Positions 18,343 through 27,128 of a stretch of DNA of 45,288 nucleotides are shown here, piece by piece (position 1 is the stretch's first letter; each line of letters starts with the position of its first letter). This stretch comes from an uncultured Clostridia bacterium. Its GTDB lineage: Bacteria; Bacillota; Clostridia; TANB77; CAG-508. The translations under genes were made by a program, and so were the position numbers. The notes under the pieces were generated by a model. It saw nothing but the letters and a program-made list of their open reading frames with translations. It made no database searches and had not been told where the DNA came from. The stretch lies in NCBI GenBank assembly GCA_944391015.1, contig CALXRZ010000082.1:1-45288 (forward strand). Direction: 5' to 3'.

Positions 18343-19406
18343 TATACAATTTCTCCTTTTTTAACATTATATAAATTATATTCTAAATTAGGTAAATCAA
18401 TTTTCTCTGTTCCGGTTAAAATGACTTGTGTGTTTTTTATATTATTTAGAAAATTTTTTCTTCGTTCTATATCTAATTCAGACATAAAATCATCTAGTAA
18501 TAATATAGGGTACTCACCTATTTCATCATAAATAACATTTAGTTCTGCAAGTTTTAACGATAAAACTACAGTTCTATTTTGTCCTTGTGACCCATAAGTC
18601 CCAACTTCCTTTTTATTTATATATATCATAAAATCGTCTCTATGTATACCCTTTGTAGTAAAACCTTTTATTATATCCAATTTTCTTCGTTCTTTTAATA
18701 ATTTCAAATAATTTTCTTTATTTTCGCAATTTGATATATATTCAATTTCTAATTTTTCTTTATTTTCTGTAATTTCACTATGAATTTTATTTATTTTTTG
18801 TATTATTTTCTTTATAAATTCATTTCTATAATTAAAAATTATTTCTGCATATTCAGCTAATTTTTCGTCCCATATTTCTAGCATTTCTTCTGGTTTATTT
18901 TCTTCTCTTATCTGCCTTAAATAATTATTCCTTTGTTCTATAGTTTTTAAATACATATTTAAGTTATACACATAGTTAGGTCTTAATTGGCCTATCATCA
19001 TATCCAGAAATCTTCTTCTACCAGCAGGTCCATCTTTTAAAATATTTATATCTTCTGGTGTAAATATAACAATATTTACATTTCCTAAAAGTTCACTAAG
19101 TTTTTTTATTTTTATTCCATTTAAGTAAATTTGTTTTTTATCCCCTATTTCTATTTTTATTTTTCCATCTCTGTCTTTTTTTTGATAAAAAACTTCTACG
19201 ACCAAATTTGTTTCATCAAATTTTATCATTTCCTTTTCTTTGGTTGTTCTAAAAGATTTTCCAAAACTACATAGAAATATAGATTCTAAAATATTAGTTT
19301 TACCTTGTGCATTATTTCCATATATAATATTTATATTTTTATTTAAGTTTAATTCAAGTTGTTTATAATTTCTAAAATTCTGAAGTTTAATTTTTTCTAT
19401 GTACAT
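18342..19406 (-). CDS. recF: DNA replication and repair protein RecF
   Basis: 354 aa. SMC-like ATPase with Walker A GNNAQGKTNILE at about 30-41, the signature GSQGQNRTVVLSLKLAEL at about 275 and Walker B PILLLDDFMSELD at about 303. RecF with RecO/RecR helps load RecA at gaps. It starts at ATG; upstream is an intergenic region with five DnaA boxes. Confidence 0.96.
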   Translation of the reverse strand: MYIEKIKLQNFRNYKQLELNLNKNINIIYGNNAQGKTNILESIFLCSFGKSFRTTKEKEMIKFDETNLVVEVFYQKKDRDGKIKIEIGDKKQIYLNGIKIKKLSELLGNVNIVIFTPEDINILKDGPAGRRRFLDMMIGQLRPNYVYNLNMYLKTIEQRNNYLRQIREENKPEEMLEIWDEKLAEYAEIIFNYRNEFIKKIIQKINKIHSEITENKEKLEIEYISNCENKENYLKLLKERRKLDIIKGFTTKGIHRDDFMIYINKKEVGTYGSQGQNRTVVLSLKLAELNVIYDEIGEYPILLLDDFMSELDIERRKNFLNNIKNTQVILTGTEKIDLPNLEYNLYNVKKGEIV

Positions 19407-19439
19407 ATTATTTTTATGTCCTTTTTGTAATTATTTAAG

Positions 19440-19619
19440 TTATCCACATTAAAATAAATAACATTTTGTTTGATTTTTCGCACAATTATCCACATTTTAA
19501 CATTTTATTGTGGATAACTAATATGTAAAAATTTATTTTCTTTCTTTTGCTGATTATAAAAACATTTTTAATCATTTTTTCCTCCAACTTATCCACATCT
19601 TGTGTAAAAATGTGGATAA
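19440..19619. other. DnaA-box cluster between recF and dnaN
   Basis: Five perfect 9-mers: TTATCCACA at 19440-19448, 19486-19494 and 19589-19597, and TGTGGATAA at 19509-19517 and 19611-19619. The 305-bp gap holds nothing else obvious. Together with the clusters beside dnaA it marks the origin region and may also titrate DnaA. Confidence 0.8.
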
Positions 19620-19711
19620 TCCATATCTAAAAATAGTTTTCATATATTTTATTTTTAACTTGAAAAAAGAATTAACGTTTTATAGTTAAGCAATTATCTT
19701 TCCATCTTACA

Positions 19712-20830
19712 CTACTCTTTCATTCTGATAGGCAAAATCATATAAATATAATCTCCACCTTCTTCTACTGGTCTTATAATACAAGGCATAATGCTTGTAC
19801 CAAAATCAATAAAAACTTCTTGGTCATCTATATTTCTTAATGCATCCAAAAAATATTTTGGATTAAAACCTGCTTCAATATTTTTTCCCTCTGTAGTAAC
19901 ATATATTTCTTCTTTAGCATCTCCTGTTTGATTTGTGCACGAAATAGTTACTTTTCCTATATCTACATTAACTTTTACAGGATATTTTTTCTCTTTTTCT
20001 ATGCTTGAAGATGAAATTAAACTAATTCTTTCAAAACAATTTTGTATTGTACTTTTATCTACACGTATTCTTGTCTCCCAATTTTCTGGAATTACGCTTG
20101 AATAGTTTAAAAATTCTCCATCTAATAAACGTGTTACTATTTTACAATTCTCCATTTCAAATAATGCTTGGTTTTTTGCAACTCCTATTTTTATAATATC
20201 ATAAGAGTCTACGATTATTTTGTTAATTTCATTTAATGTTCTTCCTGGAATTACTGCTGAAAAATCATTTATTTTATTTTGCAAAAACTTGCTCTTCCAA
20301 GCTAATCTAAATCCATCTACAGCAACTACATTTAATTTATTATTTTTTATTTCAAATAAACATCCTGTAAATATTGGTCTATTTTCTTCTGTACTTACAG
20401 CAAAAATTGTTTTTCTAATCATATCCTTTAAAGAATTTTGTTCTAATTCTATAGAATTCTCAATATTTATTTGTGGTAATTCAGGAAATTCATTTGGATT
20501 CATTGTTGCTAATTTATATAAAGAACCTTCACATTCTATAACTAATAAATTTTTTTCATCTAATGTTATTTTAATTTCTGAATCTGGTAATCTACGAATA
20601 ATTTCACTAAACATTATTGCATTAACTACTGTTGCTCCTTGTTCTTTTACTTCACAGTGAATTACATATTCAATACCAATTTCTAAATCATAAGTTGTAA
20701 ATTTAACTTCATTATCATTTGTTTGAATTAAAATTCCTTCTAATATAGGCATTGTTGTTTTAGTAGCAACTGCTTTTGTTACGGAATTAAGTGCTTTAAG
20801 GATATTGTCCTTTTCACAAATTAGTTTCAT
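19712..20830 (-). CDS. dnaN: DNA polymerase III beta subunit (sliding clamp)
   Basis: 372 aa, typical length, three repeated clamp domains. Starts MKLICEKDNILKALNSVTKAV and ends YIMILPIRMKE, both characteristic of bacterial beta clamps. VIPGRTLNEI and FNPKYFLDALR are well conserved. It is 2nd in the leftward series after dnaA, with a 328-bp intergenic region carrying DnaA boxes upstream. Confidence 0.97.
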   Translation of the reverse strand: MKLICEKDNILKALNSVTKAVATKTTMPILEGILIQTNDNEVKFTTYDLEIGIEYVIHCEVKEQGATVVNAIMFSEIIRRLPDSEIKITLDEKNLLVIECEGSLYKLATMNPNEFPELPQINIENSIELEQNSLKDMIRKTIFAVSTEENRPIFTGCLFEIKNNKLNVVAVDGFRLAWKSKFLQNKINDFSAVIPGRTLNEINKIIVDSYDIIKIGVAKNQALFEMENCKIVTRLLDGEFLNYSSVIPENWETRIRVDKSTIQNCFERISLISSSSIEKEKKYPVKVNVDIGKVTISCTNQTGDAKEEIYVTTEGKNIEAGFNPKYFLDALRNIDDQEVFIDFGTSIMPCIIRPVEEGGDYIYMILPIRMKE

Positions 20831-21158
20831 TTTGCTCTCTCTCCTTTATAATATAATATAAATATTTTTAGTAGTAGTAGTAGTAGGCTATGTGGATAAT
20901 GTGGATAACTATGTGGAAAGCTTACCTCCCTAACGATTTTAATGTTAATAACTCAGTGGATAATTTCAAAAGTTATCTACAATAAATTTTTTTTAATGTG
21001 AATAACTAAGATATTAACACTTTATTCACATACTTTTCACATACCTATGTGGATAGTCTTTCTAAACGTTCCGTAAGTAAAGATTGATTCCCCTCATATC
21101 AAACATTTATTTATCAAACGTATTTTCCTAAAAAGTGACTCAAACTCTTTATTTACAA
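20831..21158. other. dnaA-dnaN intergenic region with DnaA boxes (candidate oriC part)
   Basis: Perfect TGTGGATAA boxes at 20891-20899 and 20900-20908 are directly adjacent. Near-matches are TTATCTACA (20973-20981), TTATTCACA (21023-21031) and TGTGGATAG (21049-21057). A run of GTA triplets (GTAGTAGTAGTAGTAG, about 20870-20886) sits at its dnaN-proximal end, and CTCC-rich sequence at about 21089-21095. This is the usual Firmicute place for part of oriC. Confidence 0.75.
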
Positions 21159-22499
21159 TTATTTGTCATTTAACAATATGTTTTTCACACTTTCCACAAT
21201 CCTTTTTGTACTTACATTGTTTTGTACTTCTTTTTCTATTTTTGAGCAGGCGTGTATTACTGTGGTGTGATCTCTTTTACCGAAACCGTCTCCAATCTTG
21301 GTTAGTGGAAGTTGTGCAACGTTTCTGCATAAATACATTGCAATTTGTCTTGGAAATGTTACATCATTTGATCTTTTTACACCTTTTAGTTCTTCTACGG
21401 TCACATTAAAATATTTTGACACTGTTTCTTGTATTAACTCTAATGATAATACTTTATCTTTTTTGGTAATAACATCATTTATAGACTTTTCTGCCATTTC
21501 CATAGTAATTGGAGTATTTGTTAATGATGCATTAGCAATTAGTTTATTTAGAATTCCTTCTAGTTCTCTTATGTTTGAATCTATTTTTGTTGCTATATCA
21601 CTTAAAATTTCGTCATCAATTATAATATTATCTAATTGAGCTTTTTTTCTAAGGATTGCTAAACGTGTTTCATAATCTGGATTTGAAATATCTGCAATTA
21701 AGCCCCATTCAAACCTAGATTTTAATCTATCCTCTAAAAGATTTATATCTTTTGGAGGTCTATCACTTGAAATAATAATTTGTTTTCCATCTTCGTGTAA
21801 TGCGTTGAATGTGTGGAAAAACTCTTCCTGACTTCTATCTTTTCCTGCTATAAATTGAATATCATCAATTAGCAAAACATCTATGTTTCTATATTTATTT
21901 CTAAACATCTCTGTTTTATTATCTTTTATAGCATTTATTAGTTGATTAGTAAATTTTTCTGCAGTTACATATAAAATATTAGCATTTCTATTATTCAGTA
22001 ATATTTCATTTGCAATAGCTTGCATCAAGTGTGTTTTTCCTAAACCAACACCACCATATATAAATAATGGATTATATGCTGTCGCTGGAGCTTCTGCAAC
22101 AGAAAGAGCTGCTGCGTGAGCAAACCTATTACTATTACCAACAACAAAGCTATCAAATGTATATCGTGGATTTAATGTGGAATTTTGGTAATTTGTTGGA
22201 TTATTTGATAATTGCTTTGCAGCTTGTAATTCTTCTTCTCCAACATCATCTTTTAAAATTACTGTAATTTCACAATTCTTATTTGTTATATAATTAAATG
22301 TGTTTTTAAATAAATCATGATATCTTGAAAGTATAGATTCTTTTTGGAAAGCGTTATTAGCAATTAAAACTATATTATTGTTTTCAGCGCTTTCAATATC
22401 TAAATCTCTTATCCAAGTTTCATAGGCAATTTTTGTAGTTTCATCTTTTAAAAGTTCTTTTGCTTTTGTTAAAAGTTCATTTAATTCGTCTCTTTGCAT
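21159..22499 (-). CDS. dnaA: chromosomal replication initiator DnaA
   Basis: 446 aa from the ATG at 22499 (MQRDELNELLTKAKELL), chosen because GAAGGA lies just upstream; an in-frame extension to 22577 would run through a DnaA box and is not credible. Domain III has Walker A GGVGLGKTHL at about 145 and Walker B VLLIDDIQF; the C-terminal DNA-binding domain has GFGKRDHTTVIHACSKIE. DnaA binds the 9-mer boxes on both sides of this gene and opens the origin. Confidence 0.98.
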   Translation of the reverse strand: MQRDELNELLTKAKELLKDETTKIAYETWIRDLDIESAENNNIVLIANNAFQKESILSRYHDLFKNTFNYITNKNCEITVILKDDVGEEELQAAKQLSNNPTNYQNSTLNPRYTFDSFVVGNSNRFAHAAALSVAEAPATAYNPLFIYGGVGLGKTHLMQAIANEILLNNRNANILYVTAEKFTNQLINAIKDNKTEMFRNKYRNIDVLLIDDIQFIAGKDRSQEEFFHTFNALHEDGKQIIISSDRPPKDINLLEDRLKSRFEWGLIADISNPDYETRLAILRKKAQLDNIIIDDEILSDIATKIDSNIRELEGILNKLIANASLTNTPITMEMAEKSINDVITKKDKVLSLELIQETVSKYFNVTVEELKGVKRSNDVTFPRQIAMYLCRNVAQLPLTKIGDGFGKRDHTTVIHACSKIEKEVQNNVSTKRIVESVKNILLNDK

Positions 22500-22555
22500 T
22501 GTTTTCAGTCCTTCCAAAATATTATGAGTAAATTTATATATAAAGTGTATAAAAG

Positions 22556-22616
22556 TTATACACATAGTTATCCACAATATTTTTATATAATATCAAATTA
22601 GATGTAAGATAGTCAA
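22556..22616 (-). promoter_or_regulatory. dnaA promoter with overlapping DnaA boxes
   Basis: Minus-strand TTGACT (22616-22611), 18-bp spacer, TATTAT (22592-22587), then TGTGGATAA (box 22568-22576 on the plus strand as TTATCCACA) and the near-box TTATACACA (22556-22564). The arrangement suggests autorepression by DnaA. The flanking DNA to about 22650 is very AT-rich and could be the unwinding element; gene direction flips here. Confidence 0.6.
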
Positions 22617-22654
22617 TATAAAAAAATATTTATTTAAAAAATCTGCATTTTGTA

Positions 22655-22683
22655 TTGACTTGTAAGGAAATTTAGGATATAAT
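22655..22683 (+). promoter_or_regulatory. rpmH promoter
   Basis: TTGACT (22655-22660), 17-bp spacer, TATAAT (22678-22683), 59 bp upstream of rpmH. First promoter of the rightward replichore. Confidence 0.75.
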
Positions 22684-22742
22684 AATAAAGCTTATTAAAA
22701 AACAAATCCGGCAACGGTTTATATATTATTAGGAGGTGCAAA

Positions 22743-22877
22743 ATGAAAAGAACATATCAACCAAAAAAAAGACAACATCAAAAAGAATGTGGTTTTATGA
22801 AAAGAATGGCAACTAAATCAGGAAGAAATGTATTAAAAGCAAGACGTGCAAAAGGAAGAAAAAAACTAAGTGCGTAA
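22743..22877 (+). CDS. rpmH: 50S ribosomal protein L34
   Basis: 44 aa: [18 protein letters not shown] at the start and [11 protein letters not shown] at the end, the L34 signature. Full length, with TTAGGAGGTGC as ribosome site. The Cys-Gly-Phe near residue 16 replaces the commoner His-Gly-Phe. The usual first gene to the right of dnaA. Confidence 0.96.
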   Translation: MKRTYQPKKRQHQKECGFMKRMATKSGRNVLKARRAKGRKKLSA

Positions 22878-22883
22878 AATATT

Positions 22884-22908
22884 AGGTCACTTATAAGTGA
22901 TCTTTTTT
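22884..22908 (+). terminator. partial terminator or attenuator after rpmH
   Basis: GGTCACTTATAAGTGATC can fold into an 8-bp stem with a minimal loop and is followed by seven T. It may reduce transcription from rpmH into rnpA. Confidence 0.6.
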
Positions 22909-22927
22909 TGAAATATGAGTGATTTTA

Positions 22928-23275
22928 ATGAGAAAAATAAAAACTTTAAAAAAGAATTATGAATTTAAAAATGTATTGTCAAAAGGAAAATTTTACATAG
23001 GAAAACAAATATCTATTTATATCTTGAAAAACAATAAAAAAATCAATGTAATTGGAGTAGCCGTAAGCATTAAGCAATGTGGAGCTGTTAAAAGAAATAG
23101 AATAAAAAGGCTAATTAGAGAAAATTATAGGTTACTAAAAAATGATTTAAAACAAGGATATGATATTGTTTTTTTATGGAATAAAAAAGGAGAAGTAGAT
23201 GAGGCTAATTATTATATTATAAAAAGCGATATGGAAAAAACATTTAAAAAAGCTGAATTATTTAATATAAATTAG
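22928..23275 (+). CDS. rnpA: ribonuclease P protein component
   Basis: 115 aa from the ATG at 22928; a GTG at 22919 would add three residues and neither has a strong ribosome site. It has the basic N-terminal [17 protein letters not shown] and the RNR-type motif [14 protein letters not shown] at about 60-75, which contacts RNase P RNA and the pre-tRNA leader. It ends 5 bp before yidD. Confidence 0.93.
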   Translation: MRKIKTLKKNYEFKNVLSKGKFYIGKQISIYILKNNKKINVIGVAVSIKQCGAVKRNRIKRLIRENYRLLKNDLKQGYDIVFLWNKKGEVDEANYYIIKSDMEKTFKKAELFNIN

Positions 23276-23280
23276 CCTTA

Positions 23281-23511
23281 ATGTATTGTGTTATGAAAAG
23301 ATTATTACTTTTCTTATTAAAAATCTATAAAAAATATATTTCACCAATATTTAAATCTATTGGAATCGAATGTAAATACTACCCAACTTGTTCTGAATAT
23401 ATGAGACAAGCTATTGAAAAATATGGTGCATTAAAGGGAACATTTTTGGGAATAAAAAGACTTTTAAGATGTAATCCATTTAGTAAAGGTGGATATGATC
23501 CATTAAAATAA
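23281..23511 (+). CDS. yidD: membrane protein insertion efficiency factor YidD
   Basis: 76 aa. Contains [34 protein letters not shown] and GGYDP, the full set of YidD signatures, with an N-terminal hydrophobic helix. A second ATG at 23293 could be the start instead; no clear ribosome site for either, so it is probably translated by coupling to rnpA. Confidence 0.92.
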   Translation: MYCVMKRLLLFLLKIYKKYISPIFKSIGIECKYYPTCSEYMRQAIEKYGALKGTFLGIKRLLRCNPFSKGGYDPLK

Positions 23512-23514
23512 TTA

Positions 23515-23635
23515 GTTGAAAAACAATTGCGTTTTGGCGTTGTTAAACTTCACGTCGAAAATCCTCAACATACACAAAGTATGTTTCTGGTTTTCTAGCT
23601 CGTTTGCCTAGCCAAAACAACAATTCTTTTCCAAC
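23515..23635. repeat. nested palindromic intergenic element
   Basis: Outer imperfect arms of about 24 bp (23515-23538 and 23611-23635) enclose nested stems GAAAATCC / GGTTTTC and CATAC / GTATG around ACAAA. It is not related to the elements at 2266 and 15983. The inner layout recalls hairpin repeats scattered in many gut Clostridia genomes, but that is from memory only. It fills the yidD-yidC gap and lacks a T-run. Confidence 0.65.
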
Positions 23636-23669
23636 TCGATTTTTGCTCTAAGAGAGGAATGATAAAACA

Positions 23670-24530
23670 ATGGGAGCAATTTCAAGTTTATTTGGATATT
23701 TATTAAATGCTCTGTATTCAGTATTTAATAATTATGGTATTGCTATAATTGTATTTTCTATAATATTAAGAATTATATTGATACCTATAACAATAAAACA
23801 GCAGAAATCATTAAAAAAATCTGCTGAACTTCAAGAGGAAATGAAAGAAATACAGCGAAAATATAAAAACAATCCCGAAAAACTTAATCAAGAAACAATA
23901 GACTTATATAAAAGAGAAAAATTAAGTCCTTTTGCAGGATGTTTTAGTTCAATTATTCAAATTGTAATTATACTTTCTGTATTTTGGCTTGTAAGTCAGC
24001 CTTTAACATATATGAAAAAACTAGATGCAAATGTAATAAATGATTATAAAACACAATTACAACAAGGTGGAGAGCAATCTACATATACAGAAATTGCAAT
24101 TATAAATAAATTTGGACAAGAAGACGAAAGAGTAAGCTTAAATATGGACTTCCTTGGATTAGATTTAAGTAAGGTTCCAAGTAGCAATTTAGGTGATTGG
24201 AAAGTGTATATAATACCTGCTTTATATGTAATTTCTTCTGTTTTATCAATTAAAATAAATAATGTAATGAATTCTAAGAAGAAAAATGATAAAAAAGCAA
24301 TTACAGATGGAAGCAATACTAATATACAAAACGAACCAAGCGAATTAGAGGCAATGGAAGCTATGAATAAGAATATGATGTATATGATGCCTCTTATGTC
24401 TGTATTTATAGCATTTATAGCGCCTTTAGGATTAGCTTTATACTGGTTTATAAGTAATGTTTTAGTAATCATTGAAAAATTGATTATAGATATGTATATG
24501 AAACATAAGGAGGAAAAACAAAATGCCTAA
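23670..24530 (+). CDS. yidC: membrane protein insertase YidC/SpoIIIJ family
   Basis: 286 aa. Start ATG with GAGAGGA upstream. Five hydrophobic helices: about 7-40, 88-110, 168-195, 226-250 and 252-275. The groove arginine is in FSIILRIILIPITIKQQKS at about residue 38, and PFAGCFSSIIQIVIILSVFW is conserved. A long loop (111-165) has no match in SpoIIIJ of Bacillus. It ends in a basic tail. Overlaps jag by 8 bp. Confidence 0.94.
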   Translation: MGAISSLFGYLLNALYSVFNNYGIAIIVFSIILRIILIPITIKQQKSLKKSAELQEEMKEIQRKYKNNPEKLNQETIDLYKREKLSPFAGCFSSIIQIVIILSVFWLVSQPLTYMKKLDANVINDYKTQLQQGGEQSTYTEIAIINKFGQEDERVSLNMDFLGLDLSKVPSSNLGDWKVYIIPALYVISSVLSIKINNVMNSKKKNDKKAITDGSNTNIQNEPSELEAMEAMNKNMMYMMPLMSVFIAFIAPLGLALYWFISNVLVIIEKLIIDMYMKHKEEKQNA

Positions 24531-25215
24531 ATCTATTATTGCAGAAGGAAAAACTACATCAGAAGCTATAGCTAATGGATTAAAAATGTTAAATACTTCA
24601 AAAGAAAAAGTAAATATCAAAGTTTTAGAAAACCACGATAAAAGAAGTTTCTTTAGTATTTTGGCTCCAAGAATAGTAAAAGTAGAAATGACGCTAAAGG
24701 AAAACGAAGAATTAGAAAGCACAAGATATAAAGAAAAAGAAATAAAAGTAAATAAAGACGAATTAAATTTAGGGAAGCAAAAAGTAGATGAGTTTTTAAG
24801 TGAGTTTTCAAAAAACTTTAAAGATTTAACATATAAAACTGAACTTGATTTAGATAATGGCTTTATAAGAATAATTATAGATGGCGAAGACTCAAAAGCA
24901 CTTATAGGATATAGGGGAGAAGTTTTAAACTCACTACAAGTAATATTAAATTCTATTGCTAATAAAGACTCTAAAGAAAAAGTAAGACTTACATTAAATA
25001 TTGGCAATTATAGAGAAAAAAGAGAGAAATCTTTAGAAGAATTAGCAGATAAAATAGCAAAAACAGTTTTAAAAACAGGTAAATCTGTTACATTAGAGCC
25101 AATGATGGCTTATGAAAGAAAGATAATACATAATAGATTACAATCTAGCAATACAGTAAAAACTTATAGTATAGGTGAGGAACCACATAGGAGAGTTGTA
25201 ATTGCAAAGAAATAA
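24523..25215 (+). CDS. jag: Jag/KhpB RNA-binding protein
   Basis: 230 aa. The N-terminal Jag_N domain (about 1-50, GKTTSEAIANGLKML, FFSILAPR), a KH domain (about 80-150, with LIGYRGEVLNSLQ in place of the usual GkxGxxL) and an R3H domain (about 165-228, ending ERKIIHNRLQSS...GEEPHRRVVI). It regulates cell elongation or RNA in other Firmicutes with KhpA. The start lies inside yidC, with AAGGAGGAAAAAC as ribosome site. Confidence 0.93.
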   Translation: MPKSIIAEGKTTSEAIANGLKMLNTSKEKVNIKVLENHDKRSFFSILAPRIVKVEMTLKENEELESTRYKEKEIKVNKDELNLGKQKVDEFLSEFSKNFKDLTYKTELDLDNGFIRIIIDGEDSKALIGYRGEVLNSLQVILNSIANKDSKEKVRLTLNIGNYREKREKSLEELADKIAKTVLKTGKSVTLEPMMAYERKIIHNRLQSSNTVKTYSIGEEPHRRVVIAKK

Positions 25216-25231
25216 ACAATAAAATCGGAAG

Positions 25232-25309
25232 TCAAAGTGAAGATTTTAGTTAATTGTAAATAATTTTTATAAAATTATTTAATAACTATGTTTTTACTTT
25301 GATTTTTTT
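25232..25309 (+). terminator. branched terminator after jag
   Basis: TCAAAGTGAA (25232-25241) pairs with TTTACTTTGA (25293-25302), enclosing a smaller inverted repeat (TAATTTT/AAAATTA), followed by seven T. The large loop makes efficiency uncertain. Confidence 0.5.
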
Positions 25310-25378
25310 ATTGCATCTGGAAATTTCCAGAACAACAAGTTGAAATTCTTTAAAATAATGAATAGAAAGGAGAAAAAA

Positions 25379-26761
25379 ATGAGTAATACAATTGCCGCAA
25401 TTGCTACGGCTACAGGTGCTGGAGGCATCGGAATTATACGTATGAGTGGAGATAAATGCTTTGAAGTACTAAAAAAAATATTTATTCCCAAAAATAAAAA
25501 TGTAGATATAGATAATGTAGAGGGGTATACCATAAAATATGGGTATATAATTGATTCAAAAACTAAAGAAAAAATAGATGAGGTACTTGTATCGTTTTTT
25601 AGAGCTCCAAAAAGTTATACAACTGAAAATATGTGCGAAATAAATTCACACGGGGGAATGGTGATAGAGAAAAGAATATTAGAACAATGCTTATTAAATG
25701 GGGCTGAATTAGCTGAGCCAGGTGAATTTACTAAACGAGCATTTTTAAATGGTAGAATTGATTTATCACAGGCAGAATCGGTTATAGATATAATAAATGC
25801 TAAAAACGACAAAGAAGCAAAAGCTTCATTTGAACAATTACAGGGAAAACTATCAAAAGAAATAGAGGAAATAAGGTCTGACTTATTAGATATAATGTCA
25901 GATATAGAAGCATCTATAGATTATCCAGAATATGACATAGAAGAAACTACAGAAGAAAAGGCTATGAACTTGATAAATAAAGAAAAAGAAAAGCTAGAAC
26001 TGTTAGAGAAAAGTTTTGAGAGTGGAAAAATTTTAAAAGAAGGAGTTAAAACAGTTATAGTAGGAAAACCGAACGCTGGTAAATCTTCTTTGTTAAATGT
26101 TATTTTAAATGAAGATAGGGCAATAGTAAGTGATTATGCAGGAACAACAAGGGATACAATAGAAGAATTTGTTAATATAGAAGGAGTGCCACTAAAAATT
26201 ATAGATACAGCAGGAATAAGAAAGACAGACGACTTCGTTGAAAAAATTGGAGTAGAAAAAGCTATAAATTTAATTAAAGACGCAGATTTAATAATTGCTA
26301 TTTTTGATAGCTCAAGAAAATTAGATGAAGAAGATTTTAAAGTATTGGATTTAATAAAAAATAAGAAAAGTATAATATTATTAAATAAATGCGATTTAAG
26401 CCAAAAAAATGAAGAGACAATAAATTATATGTCTAAATCAAATAAAAAGGTTATAAAGGCATCTATGAAAACAGAAGATGGAATAAAAGATTTATATAAA
26501 GAAATTTCAAATTTATTTAATAGTAAGGAGATAGAATTAAATGATGGTATTATAGTTACAAATATTAGGCATAAGAATTTAATACATAAATCAGTAGAAA
26601 ATATAAAAAAGGCAATAGATAGTATAAAACAAAAAATGCCTATAGATATCACAGCAATATGTATTAAAGAAACATTAGAAGATTTAGGAGAAATTACAGG
26701 AAATAATGTTTCAGAAGATATAATAAATAAAATTTTTTCTAAATTTTGTTTAGGAAAATAA
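25379..26761 (+). CDS. mnmE: tRNA modification GTPase MnmE
   Basis: 460 aa from the ATG at 25379, which follows AAAGGAG; the ORF is open 13 codons further upstream. N-terminal folate-binding domain (MSNTIAAIATATGAGGIGIIR), G domain with GKPNAGKSS at about 225, DYAGTTRDT, DTAGIRKT and NKCD, and the C-terminal FCLGK with the catalytic Cys. With MnmG it makes cmnm5U34 in tRNAs. Both partner genes are adjacent. Confidence 0.97.
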   Translation: MSNTIAAIATATGAGGIGIIRMSGDKCFEVLKKIFIPKNKNVDIDNVEGYTIKYGYIIDSKTKEKIDEVLVSFFRAPKSYTTENMCEINSHGGMVIEKRILEQCLLNGAELAEPGEFTKRAFLNGRIDLSQAESVIDIINAKNDKEAKASFEQLQGKLSKEIEEIRSDLLDIMSDIEASIDYPEYDIEETTEEKAMNLINKEKEKLELLEKSFESGKILKEGVKTVIVGKPNAGKSSLLNVILNEDRAIVSDYAGTTRDTIEEFVNIEGVPLKIIDTAGIRKTDDFVEKIGVEKAINLIKDADLIIAIFDSSRKLDEEDFKVLDLIKNKKSIILLNKCDLSQKNEETINYMSKSNKKVIKASMKTEDGIKDLYKEISNLFNSKEIELNDGIIVTNIRHKNLIHKSVENIKKAIDSIKQKMPIDITAICIKETLEDLGEITGNNVSEDIINKIFSKFCLGK

Positions 26762-27128
26762 AAGTGAAAAATTCGACAAAATAGGGAAATACTGGGAAAA
26801 ACCAGCTATTAGTAATTATACAAAAAACATATCAAAAAGACAAAACAAGTAAAAAACACAAAAAAACAACGCAAAAATTAAATTTTACTGACTGGTTAAA
26901 AACGAGCAGTACTAAGGCTTAGAAGAGTTGACGACAAAATTCGACAAAACGTTCGGTTGTCGATTTGACAAATAAGGCAAACAAAATGTGAACATATGTA
27001 ATTTAAAGGAAAAATTGGAAAAATGTATTAAAAAATTGTTCATAATTATGTTTGCAATTATTTTTAGCTGATTCATATTTGGCTTTTGTCGAAAATTTTA
27101 AATGATAGCATATATAAGGAGGAAAAAA
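26762..27128. other. mnmE-mnmG intergenic region with repeated GACAAA motifs
   Basis: 367 bp without a gene. It holds five GACAAA hexamers, one inside CAAAAAGACAAA at 26833-26844, the same 12-mer that starts the rigid block of each unit of the array at 34.5-43 kb. A hairpin TCGACAA (26941-26947) / TTGTCGA (26957-26963) has no T-run. A ribosome site AAGGAGG lies at its end. It is richer in C and G than the array. Confidence 0.5.

Noticed and set aside
22500..22577. N-terminal extension of DnaA
   Set aside because: The extra 26 residues run through a DnaA box and the promoter region; a proper ribosome site precedes the ATG at 22499.
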